A stretch of DNA of 64,000 bases from CAYQVW01 sp964421245 (lineage in GTDB: Bacteria > Margulisbacteria > WOR-1 > XYC2-FULL-46-14). The number at the start of each line of letters is the position of its first letter. The stretch's first letter is position 1. The translations under genes were made by a program, and so were the position numbers. Location: assembly GCA_964421245.1 (NCBI GenBank), contig CAYQVW010000003.1:62001-126000 (forward strand). The letters are read 5' to 3'. Positions 41,609-49,333 of this stretch are shown here, one piece after another. Under the pieces are notes generated by a model that was not told where the DNA came from, searched no databases, and saw only the letters and a list, made by a program, of their open reading frames with translations.

Positions 41609-42061
41609 ATGGAAGCGACTCAAGAAAAAAAGAAAACAAAATCGAAATCAAAGGCTAATAAGTATAAAGCGAAAGAAAAGTTCTTCTACGGAACCGGAAG
41701 GCGTAAAACTGCGATTGCAAAAGTTTGGCTAGTTGCTGGAGATGGTAAGAGGACTGTCAATGGAAAAGATGCTAAAGTGTATTTTTGCAATCGTCCGGTA
41801 CTTCTAGCTCAATTTGAAACTCCATTTGCCGCTGTTTCTGCCACAGCATTTGATTTAGAGGCCGAGGTTTTTGGTGGTGGCGTTCCGGCACAGGCTGATG
41901 CAATTAGAATGGGAGCAGCTAGAGCATTAGTTGCGTATGACGCAAAAAATAGAAAAATATTACGATCACTCGATCTTCTAAAACGCGATCCTCGTGAAAA
42001 GGAAAGAAAGAAAGCTGGATTGAAACGCGCCAGAAAAGCTTTCCAATATACGAAGAGATAA
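41609..42061 (+). CDS. rpsI: Ribosomal protein S9
   Basis: 150 residues, including a ~24-residue Lys/Ser-rich N-terminal extension before the core at FFYGTGRRKTAIAKVWLVAG. GGGVPAQADAIRMGAARAL near 90 and the C-terminal KKAGLKRARKAFQYTKR, whose basic tail reaches P-site tRNA, are typical. It ends the superoperon, 5 bp from the convergent urocanase; no clean terminator hairpin was found. Confidence 0.97.
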   Translation: MEATQEKKKTKSKSKANKYKAKEKFFYGTGRRKTAIAKVWLVAGDGKRTVNGKDAKVYFCNRPVLLAQFETPFAAVSATAFDLEAEVFGGGVPAQADAIRMGAARALVAYDAKNRKILRSLDLLKRDPREKERKKAGLKRARKAFQYTKR

Positions 42062-42066
42062 AGAGA

Positions 42067-43833
42067 TTAAGTTACCAATCCTTTCCTATCTCTATAGGGG
42101 GGGAGTTCTATATCTCCAGCTTTATTGATTGCAGCTACACGCTCAGCTGTTCCTTCGACATTTTCTGCATGTAATCTTCCTATTCCCTGTGTTGGATCAA
42201 AGAGTAAGACATTTCTGGTTCTGTCAATTGAGTCTTGTGTCCCGGTTAAAAAGAGGGTATATCCATAAGTTGTAGCATTTCCAAAACCGGTACCACCGCC
42301 GCCATGAATTGAAACAACGTCTGCGCCAAGCATATTTGCTCCGGCATAGCCTAGTTGTACCCAATCGGCAATTGCTCCTCCAACTAACCCCTCGGTCTCT
42401 CTTTCTAATGAAGCAGCTCCTCCAACATCAAGGTGATCACGTCCTATCCCGACATTTCCGTATTTTGGAACCAATTCGTGGAAAATCTCTGCGGCCCGAG
42501 CTCTGTCCTGCCAATTTAACCATAGAATTCTGGATGCACTCCCTTGTGGTGTTAGTGTTTGGGCTTTGCGCAGCCAAATTTGCATTAGTTCATGCCGATC
42601 CTCTCTCATCTCACGCCGCAGGGCATTCTCAAATCGTCTTAAAGAGCGTTGTCCATTGTATGCAATAAATCTAAATGGTCCGGATCCATCAACAAAGTAA
42701 CCTGATCTTATAAGATCGGGAACAAATCCTTTGTATTTATATGAACCATCGTTGCCAATAACTGGTACTCCTAAATCACTTGCCCAACGTCTTGCTCCAG
42801 TTCCATAATCAAAGACATAAGATCCTTGTTTTTGGAATTCAAGCATGGCATTTAATTGTCTACTTAATGCATCTCCAGCTAGGTCTTTATATCTAGTTTG
42901 ATCAGCTTCATTCCCAATACTTAGGGCATCTGCTTCTTCTACCGAGAGTTGATCCGGCAAGTATTTAAGCTTATCGTGAGCTGGGGTTTGTTCGGTTAAG
43001 ATGTCTGGGATCCAACCTTTCGCAAGTATTTCTGGATAAACAGTTGCAACATTTCCGACCAATCCTATCGATAGGGGAGTTCCTTTACCTGCAGCTTGAT
43101 CAATATCCCCTAAAGCTCTATCTAAATCAGTCTCAATTTGATCGAGTTGCCCAAAGGCTAAACGTTTTTCAAGTGCATCTCGTCTTGGTTCAACAATAAG
43201 AATTGTTCCATTTCCAAGAGTTGATGCCAGCCCCTGAGCTCCACCCATTGCTCCGCAACCAGCGGTTAGAATTTTTGTGCCAGCTAAATCGACTGTACCA
43301 TTTATTTTTCTTCCAGCTTCAGCAAAGGTGTAATAAGTTCCCTGGAGAATTCCTTGGGTCCCAATATAAATCCAACTTCCAGCGGTGTATTGACCATACA
43401 TAATAAGACCCAGCTTTTCTAGAAAATCATAGTGTTCCTGGGTGTCGTGACTTCCAATTAGGTTTGTGTTTGCAATCTGCACACTTGTGCCGCTTCCTGG
43501 TAAGGTAAGAATTGCGGAGGCCGTTCCGGATTGAACCTGTAGAGTTTGTCCCGGTTTCAATTCACTTAAGCGATACAAGATATCTCTGGCATCAAACCAG
43601 GTTCTGGCGGCTCTTCCTCTACCTCCGTATACTACCCGGGAGGGTCTTCTTTCCGCTACTCTTGGATCAAGATTATTTAAGAAGTTACGTGCAGCTAGTT
43701 CAGCTGGCAAGTTCCCATGTTTATTAATAAAAAATCCGGGACCCTTTGGTGATCTGGTTGGAAAACCTCTCATGTATTGAGCATCAGATTTTCCCCATTG
43801 TGGAGCGCTAGATAAACAACTATATACTGGCAT
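42067..43833 (-). CDS. Divergent urocanate hydratase-like protein
   Basis: 588 residues of the urocanase fold. Clear family blocks are YGQYTAGSWIYIGTQGI (near 149), the NAD-binding TAGCGAMGGAQGLA (near 194), LTEQTPAHDKLKYLP (near 265), FDYGTGARRWASDLGV (near 323), GPFRF (near 372) and RDHLDVGGAASLERETEG (near 458). Urocanase hydrates urocanate in histidine breakdown using NAD+ as an electrophile. Around KYKGFVPDLIRSGYFVDGSGPFR the segment usually reads LFCxGxGPFR, so the conserved Cys appears to be Val or absent. No hutH, hutI or hutG lies nearby. AAGGAGG sits 8 nt before the ATG. A changed substrate is possible. Confidence 0.82.
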   Translation of the reverse strand: MPVYSCLSSAPQWGKSDAQYMRGFPTRSPKGPGFFINKHGNLPAELAARNFLNNLDPRVAERRPSRVVYGGRGRAARTWFDARDILYRLSELKPGQTLQVQSGTASAILTLPGSGTSVQIANTNLIGSHDTQEHYDFLEKLGLIMYGQYTAGSWIYIGTQGILQGTYYTFAEAGRKINGTVDLAGTKILTAGCGAMGGAQGLASTLGNGTILIVEPRRDALEKRLAFGQLDQIETDLDRALGDIDQAAGKGTPLSIGLVGNVATVYPEILAKGWIPDILTEQTPAHDKLKYLPDQLSVEEADALSIGNEADQTRYKDLAGDALSRQLNAMLEFQKQGSYVFDYGTGARRWASDLGVPVIGNDGSYKYKGFVPDLIRSGYFVDGSGPFRFIAYNGQRSLRRFENALRREMREDRHELMQIWLRKAQTLTPQGSASRILWLNWQDRARAAEIFHELVPKYGNVGIGRDHLDVGGAASLERETEGLVGGAIADWVQLGYAGANMLGADVVSIHGGGGTGFGNATTYGYTLFLTGTQDSIDRTRNVLLFDPTQGIGRLHAENVEGTAERVAAINKAGDIELPPYRDRKGLVT

Positions 43834-43893
43834 TTTTGTATCCTCCTTATTTTTACGGATTTATTTCGGTACTAAATCCCAGAAATTTCACTT

Positions 43894-44243
43894 AATTTTA
43901 CGGTTTGAGAAGTATTAGGGTACATGGTCTACACCCCCTGTCTCAAATTTTTCTCACGAATCAAGGGTCCCAAATGTTCCCAAATCCCCAGGTTCCAAAT
44001 CTACTTCTCTAATATCCGAATGCACTCCCGAAATACACCTCCTCCCCACCACCATTTTTTTGATGATTTTCGAGAACAAATTTGGGTGTTCGGGAATCAA
44101 ATTCGAGATAGCCTTTTCGAATTCATTCGTGACCGTTGATTAGGGATAAAATTTGGGACTCTTCCAGAATCATATCAAGACTTCATGGCCCTGTGGAAAA
44201 CCTGTAGACTATGTTCCCTCATATACCAAATTTTACGGTTTGA
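43894..44243. mobile_element. 320-bp MITE-like element with 15-bp flanking direct repeats
   Basis: Identical AATTTTACGGTTTGA copies lie at 43894-43908 and 44229-44243. Just inside them (2-3 nt) are terminal inverted repeats: GTATTAGGGTACATGGTCTA (43912-43931, continuing CA) and, on the other strand, GTATATGAGGGAACATAGTC (44226 leftward, continuing TACA), with 19 of 22 aligned bases equal plus a 2-base gap. The interior is C-rich on the plus strand, unlike its surroundings, and has no convincing gene. This accounts for the 470-bp gene-free gap. A looser TTTTACGG copy at 43851 means a regulatory-motif explanation is still possible. Confidence 0.6.
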
Positions 44244-44269
44244 CCAATACCCCTATTCTATATTATAAT
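44240..44269 (+). promoter_or_regulatory. Promoter for the class-V aminotransferase
   Basis: TTGACC (44240-44245), 18-bp spacer, TATAAT (44264-44269). The -35 overlaps the right-hand direct repeat of the MITE-like element. The gene also has an AAAGGAG ribosome-binding site, so it is not leaderless. Confidence 0.6.
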
Positions 44270-44304
44270 TAGTTATAAATCATCTTAATAAAAGGAGTAT
44301 TCAT

Positions 44305-45459
44305 ATGGCACCATTAAAACAGTTTCTAATGATCCCAGGACCGACACCGATTCCGACCGAGATTTTGGCAGCGATGAGTCAGCAGATGATAGGGCACCGA
44401 GGCCCCGGTTTTTCTAAAATTTTAGGAGAGGTAATTGATGGCCTAAAATGGGCCTACAAAACCAAGAATGACATTATGGTCTATCCATGCTCTGGTACCG
44501 GTGGTATGGAGACGGCTGTTGTAAATACCCTGTCTGCAGGAGACAAGGCTTTATTTGTTAATGTTGGTAACTTTGGCGACCGTTGGGTCAAAATTGCAAA
44601 AACCTATGGGGTTAATGTAATCGATCTTAAATTTGAAAGAGGAACGGCTGCCGATCCAAAAGTTTTGGAAGCCGAATTAGCCAAGGATAGCAATAAAGAA
44701 ATTAAGGCTGTCTTTATGCAACAGAATGAGACCTCTACTGGTGTTATAAATGATATCAAGGCTTTAGCTTCTGTAGTTAAAAAATCACATCCTGATGCTT
44801 TAATATTGGTTGATGCTGTTTCAGGATTATTAGCAGCAGATTTGAGGACAGATGAATGGGGATTAGATGTTGTTGTTTCTGGTTCTCAAAAAGCATTTAT
44901 GGTCCCTCCAGGAATTGCTGCTGTTTCAATGTCTGCAAAGGCTTGGAAGTTCTATGAAAAATCAACCCTTCCTAAACATTATTGGGATATTAAAAACCAA
45001 AAGAAGTTTGCAGATAAAGGACAGACCTATACTACTCCTCCTGAGTCAATTATCTTTGGAATGCACAAATCAATTGAAATGCTTAAGAAAGAAGGATTGG
45101 AGAATATCTTTAAACGTCACGAAAATAATAAAGCAATAGTTCGTGCTGGATTTAAGGCAATGGGATTGAAGTTGTTGGCTGATGATGCGGCTGCTTCTCC
45201 TGCTGTTTCGGCTCTTTTCCCTCCTGAGGGGATTGATGCAGAAAAGGTTCGCTCAGAAATTAGAAACCGTTTTGGGGTAGAGCTTGCTCCGGGACAAGGT
45301 GATCTAAAAGGTAAATTATTTAGAATTGGACATTTAGGTTATGTAGATAAGCTTGAACTAGTTGCCACCATCGGTGCGCTTGAACTTCTCTTTTCTCAAA
45401 TGGGTGCCAAAATTGAGATAGGTAAGGGTGTTAAAGCAGCGCTTGAGCAAATCAAGTAA
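44305..45459 (+). CDS. Class-V aminotransferase, probable phosphoserine or serine-pyruvate type
   Basis: 384 residues, fold-type I PLP enzyme of the small-subunit hydrogenase/serine-pyruvate aminotransferase group. LMIPGPTPIP starts the family, NETSTGVINDI is near 142, LVDAVSGLLAADL near 172 with the PLP-contacting Asp, and SGSQKAFMVPPG near 192 supplies the Schiff-base lysine. Because serA lies 1.5 kb downstream on the same strand, its most likely job is the second step of serine synthesis (3-phosphohydroxypyruvate to phosphoserine), as shown for similar enzymes in some archaea and bacteria; alanine-glyoxylate activity is the alternative. Confidence 0.85.
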   Translation: MAPLKQFLMIPGPTPIPTEILAAMSQQMIGHRGPGFSKILGEVIDGLKWAYKTKNDIMVYPCSGTGGMETAVVNTLSAGDKALFVNVGNFGDRWVKIAKTYGVNVIDLKFERGTAADPKVLEAELAKDSNKEIKAVFMQQNETSTGVINDIKALASVVKKSHPDALILVDAVSGLLAADLRTDEWGLDVVVSGSQKAFMVPPGIAAVSMSAKAWKFYEKSTLPKHYWDIKNQKKFADKGQTYTTPPESIIFGMHKSIEMLKKEGLENIFKRHENNKAIVRAGFKAMGLKLLADDAAASPAVSALFPPEGIDAEKVRSEIRNRFGVELAPGQGDLKGKLFRIGHLGYVDKLELVATIGALELLFSQMGAKIEIGKGVKAALEQIK

Positions 45460-46171
45460 TATAAAGCTAATCATCCAATACAACGGTACAGGGTTTTCTG
45501 GTTATGAAATACAGCCTAATAAGCGAACTGTTCGTGGTGAGCTTGAGAAGGCCCTTCATAAGCTTTTTAAAGAGAAGATAAAACTTATTAGTGCCTCTAG
45601 AACAGATTCTGGGGTTCATGCTTTCTGTAATGTTGTTAACTTCAAAATTGAGAAGACCTCTATTCCTATTTCGAGAATTGCTAAAGCCTTAAATAGTTTG
45701 CTCCCAAAAGATATAAGAGTAGAGACATGCCATGGCATGTCCGTACAGTTTAATGCCCGCTACGATGCTAAAAATAAGAACTATGAATATTTAATTTATA
45801 ATGGAGAAATATTACCGCCAGCGCTATTAAATTTGGCTTGGCATGTGAAGCCAAAGCTTAATTTAGCTAAGATGAAAAAGAAGGCAAAGAGCTTAGTTGG
45901 AACCCATGATTTTTCTGATTATTGTGCTGCAGGAGGGGATGATACTAATTTCGTACGTACCCTCTATAGTGTTTCAGTTAAAAAGAAATTCGTGAAAATC
46001 TGGGATGGTTGTAAGTTGGAAGTTGTTAGTTGTAAGTTTACCGGCAGCGGCTTTTTGTATAAAATGGTTCGTCTAATGGTTGGTTCATTAGTTGAAGCTG
46101 GACTCGGTAAAAAATCCCAACGCTGCTGTGCCCCAGCGCAGGGATTATGTCTCGCAAAGATTGATTATTAA
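45428..46171 (+). CDS. truA: tRNA pseudouridine(38-40) synthase
   Basis: 247 residues. The catalytic Asp is in SASRTDSGVHAF (near residue 60), preceded by YNGTGFSGYEIQP and followed by FNARYDAKNKNYEYLI (near 108) and GTHDFSDYCA (near 157). The segment ETCHGMSVQ (residues 99-107) is palindromic repeat copy H; from memory of E. coli TruA the loop length before FxAR is unchanged, so it looks replaced rather than enlarged. The GTG 45428 start lies within the aminotransferase tail; TTG 45443 is an alternative. The end overlaps the convergent lipoprotein gene by 4 bp. Confidence 0.93.
   Translation: MLKQRLSKSSNIKLIIQYNGTGFSGYEIQPNKRTVRGELEKALHKLFKEKIKLISASRTDSGVHAFCNVVNFKIEKTSIPISRIAKALNSLLPKDIRVETCHGMSVQFNARYDAKNKNYEYLIYNGEILPPALLNLAWHVKPKLNLAKMKKKAKSLVGTHDFSDYCAAGGDDTNFVRTLYSVSVKKKFVKIWDGCKLEVVSCKFTGSGFLYKMVRLMVGSLVEAGLGKKSQRCCAPAQGLCLAKIDY
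45719..45746. repeat. Palindromic repeat copy H, inside truA
   Basis: CATGG-core type with a GTAC tail (GTAGAGACATGCC... CCGTAC). Translated as ETCHGMSVQ, same frame as in the helicase. Confidence 0.9.
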
Positions 46172-46932
46172 TTCAAACTTGTTGCGACAGCTGCTCCAGA
46201 ATCAAGGTCAATAACGTAACTTCCAGTTGATCCAGTTAGATAAGTCATTGTGGCCGATGATGTGCCATTAAAGGTCATCTGAGCAGTATAGGCAACACTT
46301 CCATCATATGTACAGGTAATTGTTACTACTCCAGTTGGGTATCCAGAAGTTGAAACAAGAAAGCTGTCATAGTCTAGAGTACAGGTATAATCTTTTGCAT
46401 TGTAGGTACTGGTGTAAGTAATTGGTCCATCAATTGCTTTGGCTGTTTGATAGTTTACAAATTTTAATGGGGTAGTTTTGCTATCTCCAAGCGACATAGA
46501 GAAAGTTCCATTGCTATTTGTGATGCTATAGGCTGTATGGGTCCATAAATCACTTAAGTTTGAGGTTGTTGCACCATCTAGTTTTAGAGCGGTATCAACC
46601 AATCCTACGTCAGATCTCCACATTTTAAAATAATAAGTAATAGAAAATGTTATTCCGGCACTAGAATAGTTATTACTAGAGCTCCACCAACCATCCGAAC
46701 TATCATAAGTCGGGGTTGCAGGGGTCTTAGCTGTTACCTTTCCGGTAGAGAGAGTTGTAGCTGCGACAGCAATAATAGCGTTATCTATGCTCAAGCTGTA
46801 TTTTGCCAGAGTTCCAGAGGCACCTGCAACTGTTGTTTCTGGAGGTGCACCACTGCCGCTGCCCTGATTACAACCAGACATGGACATTATTACCAATGCG
46901 AAAATTAATAGTAAACCAAATATTTTTTTCAT
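46168..46932 (-). CDS. Hypothetical Ser/Thr-rich lipoprotein
   Basis: 254 residues. The signal peptide ends in MSMSGC, a good lipobox; a Gly/Ser linker follows. The mature part is rich in Thr, Ser, Tyr and short beta-strands (FSITYYFKMW, YTCTLDYDSFLV, VVTITCTYDGS), a beta-sandwich-like make-up. No family recognised. GGAGGG precedes the ATG. Divergent from serA and tail-to-tail with truA. Confidence 0.75.
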   Translation of the reverse strand: MKKIFGLLLIFALVIMSMSGCNQGSGSGAPPETTVAGASGTLAKYSLSIDNAIIAVAATTLSTGKVTAKTPATPTYDSSDGWWSSSNNYSSAGITFSITYYFKMWRSDVGLVDTALKLDGATTSNLSDLWTHTAYSITNSNGTFSMSLGDSKTTPLKFVNYQTAKAIDGPITYTSTYNAKDYTCTLDYDSFLVSTSGYPTGVVTITCTYDGSVAYTAQMTFNGTSSATMTYLTGSTGSYVIDLDSGAAVATSLN

Positions 46933-46935
46933 GAT

Positions 46936-46963
46936 TTTACCCTCCAGATACTTATGATATAAT
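46936..46963 (+). promoter_or_regulatory. Probable serA promoter
   Basis: TTTACC (46936-46941), 16-bp spacer, TATAAT (46958-46963). About 29 nt of leader precede serA, including GGAAGGGG. Confidence 0.5.
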
Positions 46964-46998
46964 TAAAGTATAAAAATGTCAAAGGAAGGGGAATAAAA

Positions 46999-48579
46999 AT
47001 GAAAGTACTTGCCTCAGATAAGATTGCAGAAGTTGGTCTCAAGATGCTAAAGGATGCGGGAATCGAAGCCGAGATGATTACGGGTAAATCCGAAGACGAA
47101 TTGGTAAAAATAATTGGTGATTATGATGCGTTGGTTATCCGTTCGGCTACTAAGGTTACTCCAAAAATACTTGAAGCGGCAAAAAACCTCAAGATTGTTG
47201 GACGAGCTGGGGTTGGTGTAGATAACGTCGATTTGGCTGCTGCTACTAAACACGGAGTTATTGTTGTTAATTCTCCAGAAGGGAATACTGTTGCTGCGGC
47301 AGAACATTCTGTTGCCATGTTGATGTCAATGGCTCGCAATATTCCTCAGGCCTGTGCAAAGTTAAAGAGTGGTAAATGGGATAAAAAATCTTATAAAGGG
47401 GTTGAAGTTTTAAACAAAACTTTGGGAGTTATTGGTCTTGGTAAAATTGGTCGACATGTTGCATCCTGTGCTATTGGACTTGGAATGAAAATTGTAGGAT
47501 ATGATCCTTTTATATCTGAAGAATATGCTAAAAGTTTAGGGATCGAATTGGCTGATCTTGATACCCTTTATTCAAGGGCTGATTTTATTACTTTGCATCT
47601 TCCAAAAAATAAAGACACTCTTAATTTGATCAATAAGGATTCTATTAATAAGATGAAAAAGGGAGTTAGACTTCTAAACGTTGCCCGTGGAGGAATTGTA
47701 AACGAAGCTGATCTCTGTGAGGCCTTAAAATCAGGTAAAATTGTTGCAGCTGCAATTGACGTGTTCGAGAAAGAGCCCTGCTCTGCATCTCCTTTATTTG
47801 AACTTGATAACGCAATTGTAACTCCTCATCTTGGCGCATCAACAGCTGAGGCTCAGGTCAATGTTGCGGTAGATGTAGTTGAACAGATAATAGAAGTTTT
47901 AAAGGGAGGAATGGCTCGTTCCGCGGTTAATATTCCATCTTTTAAGCCAGATGTTTTGAAAAAAATCCAACCTTTTATTTCTCTATCTGAAAAACTTGGT
48001 ACTTTAGCTGGACAATTAGTTGATGGCGGTGTTTCAAAAGTAGAAGTCTCTTATTCTGGAGAGGTTGCAGAATCAGAAGTTGCACCTTTAACCACTGCGG
48101 TTCTAAAGGGTATGCTTACACCTATTTTAGGACCTACTGTTAATTTTGTAAATGCTCCGCTTGTTGCAAAAGATAGAAAAATCGTTGTAACAGAAACAAA
48201 GTTAAAGGATTCAAAAGATTATACTAATCTTGTTTCGATAAAAGTCTCCAGTTCGAAGGGAACTCGGGAAGTCGGAGGAACTGTTTTTGGTAACGGTGAT
48301 CAGAAATTAGTTGTCTTGGATGGTTTTTCGGTTGATGCTGATCCAACCGGCTACCTTTTGATTCTTTCAAACATTGACCAACCTGGAATGATTGGTAAAG
48401 TTGGTTCTCTTCTGGGAAAACATAAGATTAATATTGCCTCTATGGACGTTGGAAGAAAGAAAGTGGGACAGAACGCAGTAATGGTCTTAAACGTTGATAA
48501 TACTGTCTCCGATAAGGTTATTGAAGAATTGAATAAGGTTGATGGGATTTCTGAGGCAAAAGTTGTTTCTTTGGGGTAA
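46999..48579 (+). CDS. serA: D-3-phosphoglycerate dehydrogenase
   Basis: 526 residues, the long three-domain form. NAD-binding GLGKIGRHVASCAIGLGMKIVGYDP near 144-168; active-site Arg in LLNVARGGIVNE near 228, Glu in FEKEP near 258 and His in TPHLGAST near 275. An ASB domain (about 315-440) precedes a C-terminal ACT domain (LLILSNIDQPGMIGKVGSLLGKH near 453), which in homologues senses serine. It catalyses the first committed step of serine synthesis and pairs functionally with the aminotransferase upstream. Confidence 0.96.
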   Translation: MKVLASDKIAEVGLKMLKDAGIEAEMITGKSEDELVKIIGDYDALVIRSATKVTPKILEAAKNLKIVGRAGVGVDNVDLAAATKHGVIVVNSPEGNTVAAAEHSVAMLMSMARNIPQACAKLKSGKWDKKSYKGVEVLNKTLGVIGLGKIGRHVASCAIGLGMKIVGYDPFISEEYAKSLGIELADLDTLYSRADFITLHLPKNKDTLNLINKDSINKMKKGVRLLNVARGGIVNEADLCEALKSGKIVAAAIDVFEKEPCSASPLFELDNAIVTPHLGASTAEAQVNVAVDVVEQIIEVLKGGMARSAVNIPSFKPDVLKKIQPFISLSEKLGTLAGQLVDGGVSKVEVSYSGEVAESEVAPLTTAVLKGMLTPILGPTVNFVNAPLVAKDRKIVVTETKLKDSKDYTNLVSIKVSSSKGTREVGGTVFGNGDQKLVVLDGFSVDADPTGYLLILSNIDQPGMIGKVGSLLGKHKINIASMDVGRKKVGQNAVMVLNVDNTVSDKVIEELNKVDGISEAKVVSLG

Positions 48580-49333
48580 ACGAAAAAAGATTGGAATAGC
48601 TCTTGGTGGAGGAGTGGCCCGCGGCCTGGCTCATATCGGGGTCTTAAAAGCCTTAAAGAAGAAAAAAATTCCAATTGACTATATTGCTGCAACCTCATCC
48701 GGCTCTATTTTTGGTGCTCTCTTTGCATTTGGAATTGATCCCTCCTATATGGAAGAAATTGCAAATAAAAGTATTATTAACCTTTTTCAGGTTTCTGTTA
48801 ACCAGATCAATCCTTTTGCAGAAGACGAAATTGCCTCTTTAATCAGACGAGAAATTGGAAGAGCTCATTTTAGTGACGCGGGTATTCCCTTGGCGGTAGT
48901 TGCCCAAGATATAAAGACTGGCAAAAGAGTTATTCTAAAGAGTGGCAGTGTTGCAAAAGCTGTTTCTGCTAGCTGTGCTTTTCCAGGTATATTTAAACCA
49001 AAGAAAATAGCGGGAAAAACCCTAATTGATGGGGGTGGTGCTGATAATCTTCCCGTTTCGGTTGTGTCTAAAATGGGTGCCGGTATTACAATTGCGGTTG
49101 ATGTTCTCCCAAAGAGGGCTTTGAAAAAAGATCCAAAAAATCCGATTCAATTAATGGGACGTGCGATTGATTTGGTAATTAAAAAGATGGGGGAGGAGAG
49201 TCGACAAGCGGCCGATATTTTAATTGAACCAGATATTCCTCCCGAGATTTGGCACACCGATTTTCATAAAGCAAAAACCCTGATAAAAATTGGTGAACAG
49301 GCTGTTGCCAAGTTAAAGCTTGATCGAAAGTGA
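48539..49333 (+). CDS. Patatin-like phospholipase (RssA/YchK type)
   Basis: About 264 residues from TTG 48539; a TTG at 48563 (MFLWGKRKK) is an equal candidate. The oxyanion stretch GIALGGGVARGLAHIGVL is near 19-36, the nucleophile elbow IAATSSGSIFGA near 49, and the catalytic Asp in LIDGGGADNLPV near 163. The usual GxSxG reads AxSxG, a mild change. It is a predicted soluble lipid hydrolase with a Ser-Asp dyad. It begins inside the serA tail and ends 21 bp inside the convergent regulator gene. Confidence 0.88.
   Translation: MMGFLRQKLFLWGKRKKIGIALGGGVARGLAHIGVLKALKKKKIPIDYIAATSSGSIFGALFAFGIDPSYMEEIANKSIINLFQVSVNQINPFAEDEIASLIRREIGRAHFSDAGIPLAVVAQDIKTGKRVILKSGSVAKAVSASCAFPGIFKPKKIAGKTLIDGGGADNLPVSVVSKMGAGITIAVDVLPKRALKKDPKNPIQLMGRAIDLVIKKMGEESRQAADILIEPDIPPEIWHTDFHKAKTLIKIGEQAVAKLKLDRK

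Noticed and set aside
43924..44139. 71-residue ORF inside the MITE-like element
   Set aside because: No ribosome-binding site, odd composition and no family signal; more likely a chance frame in a C-rich non-coding element.
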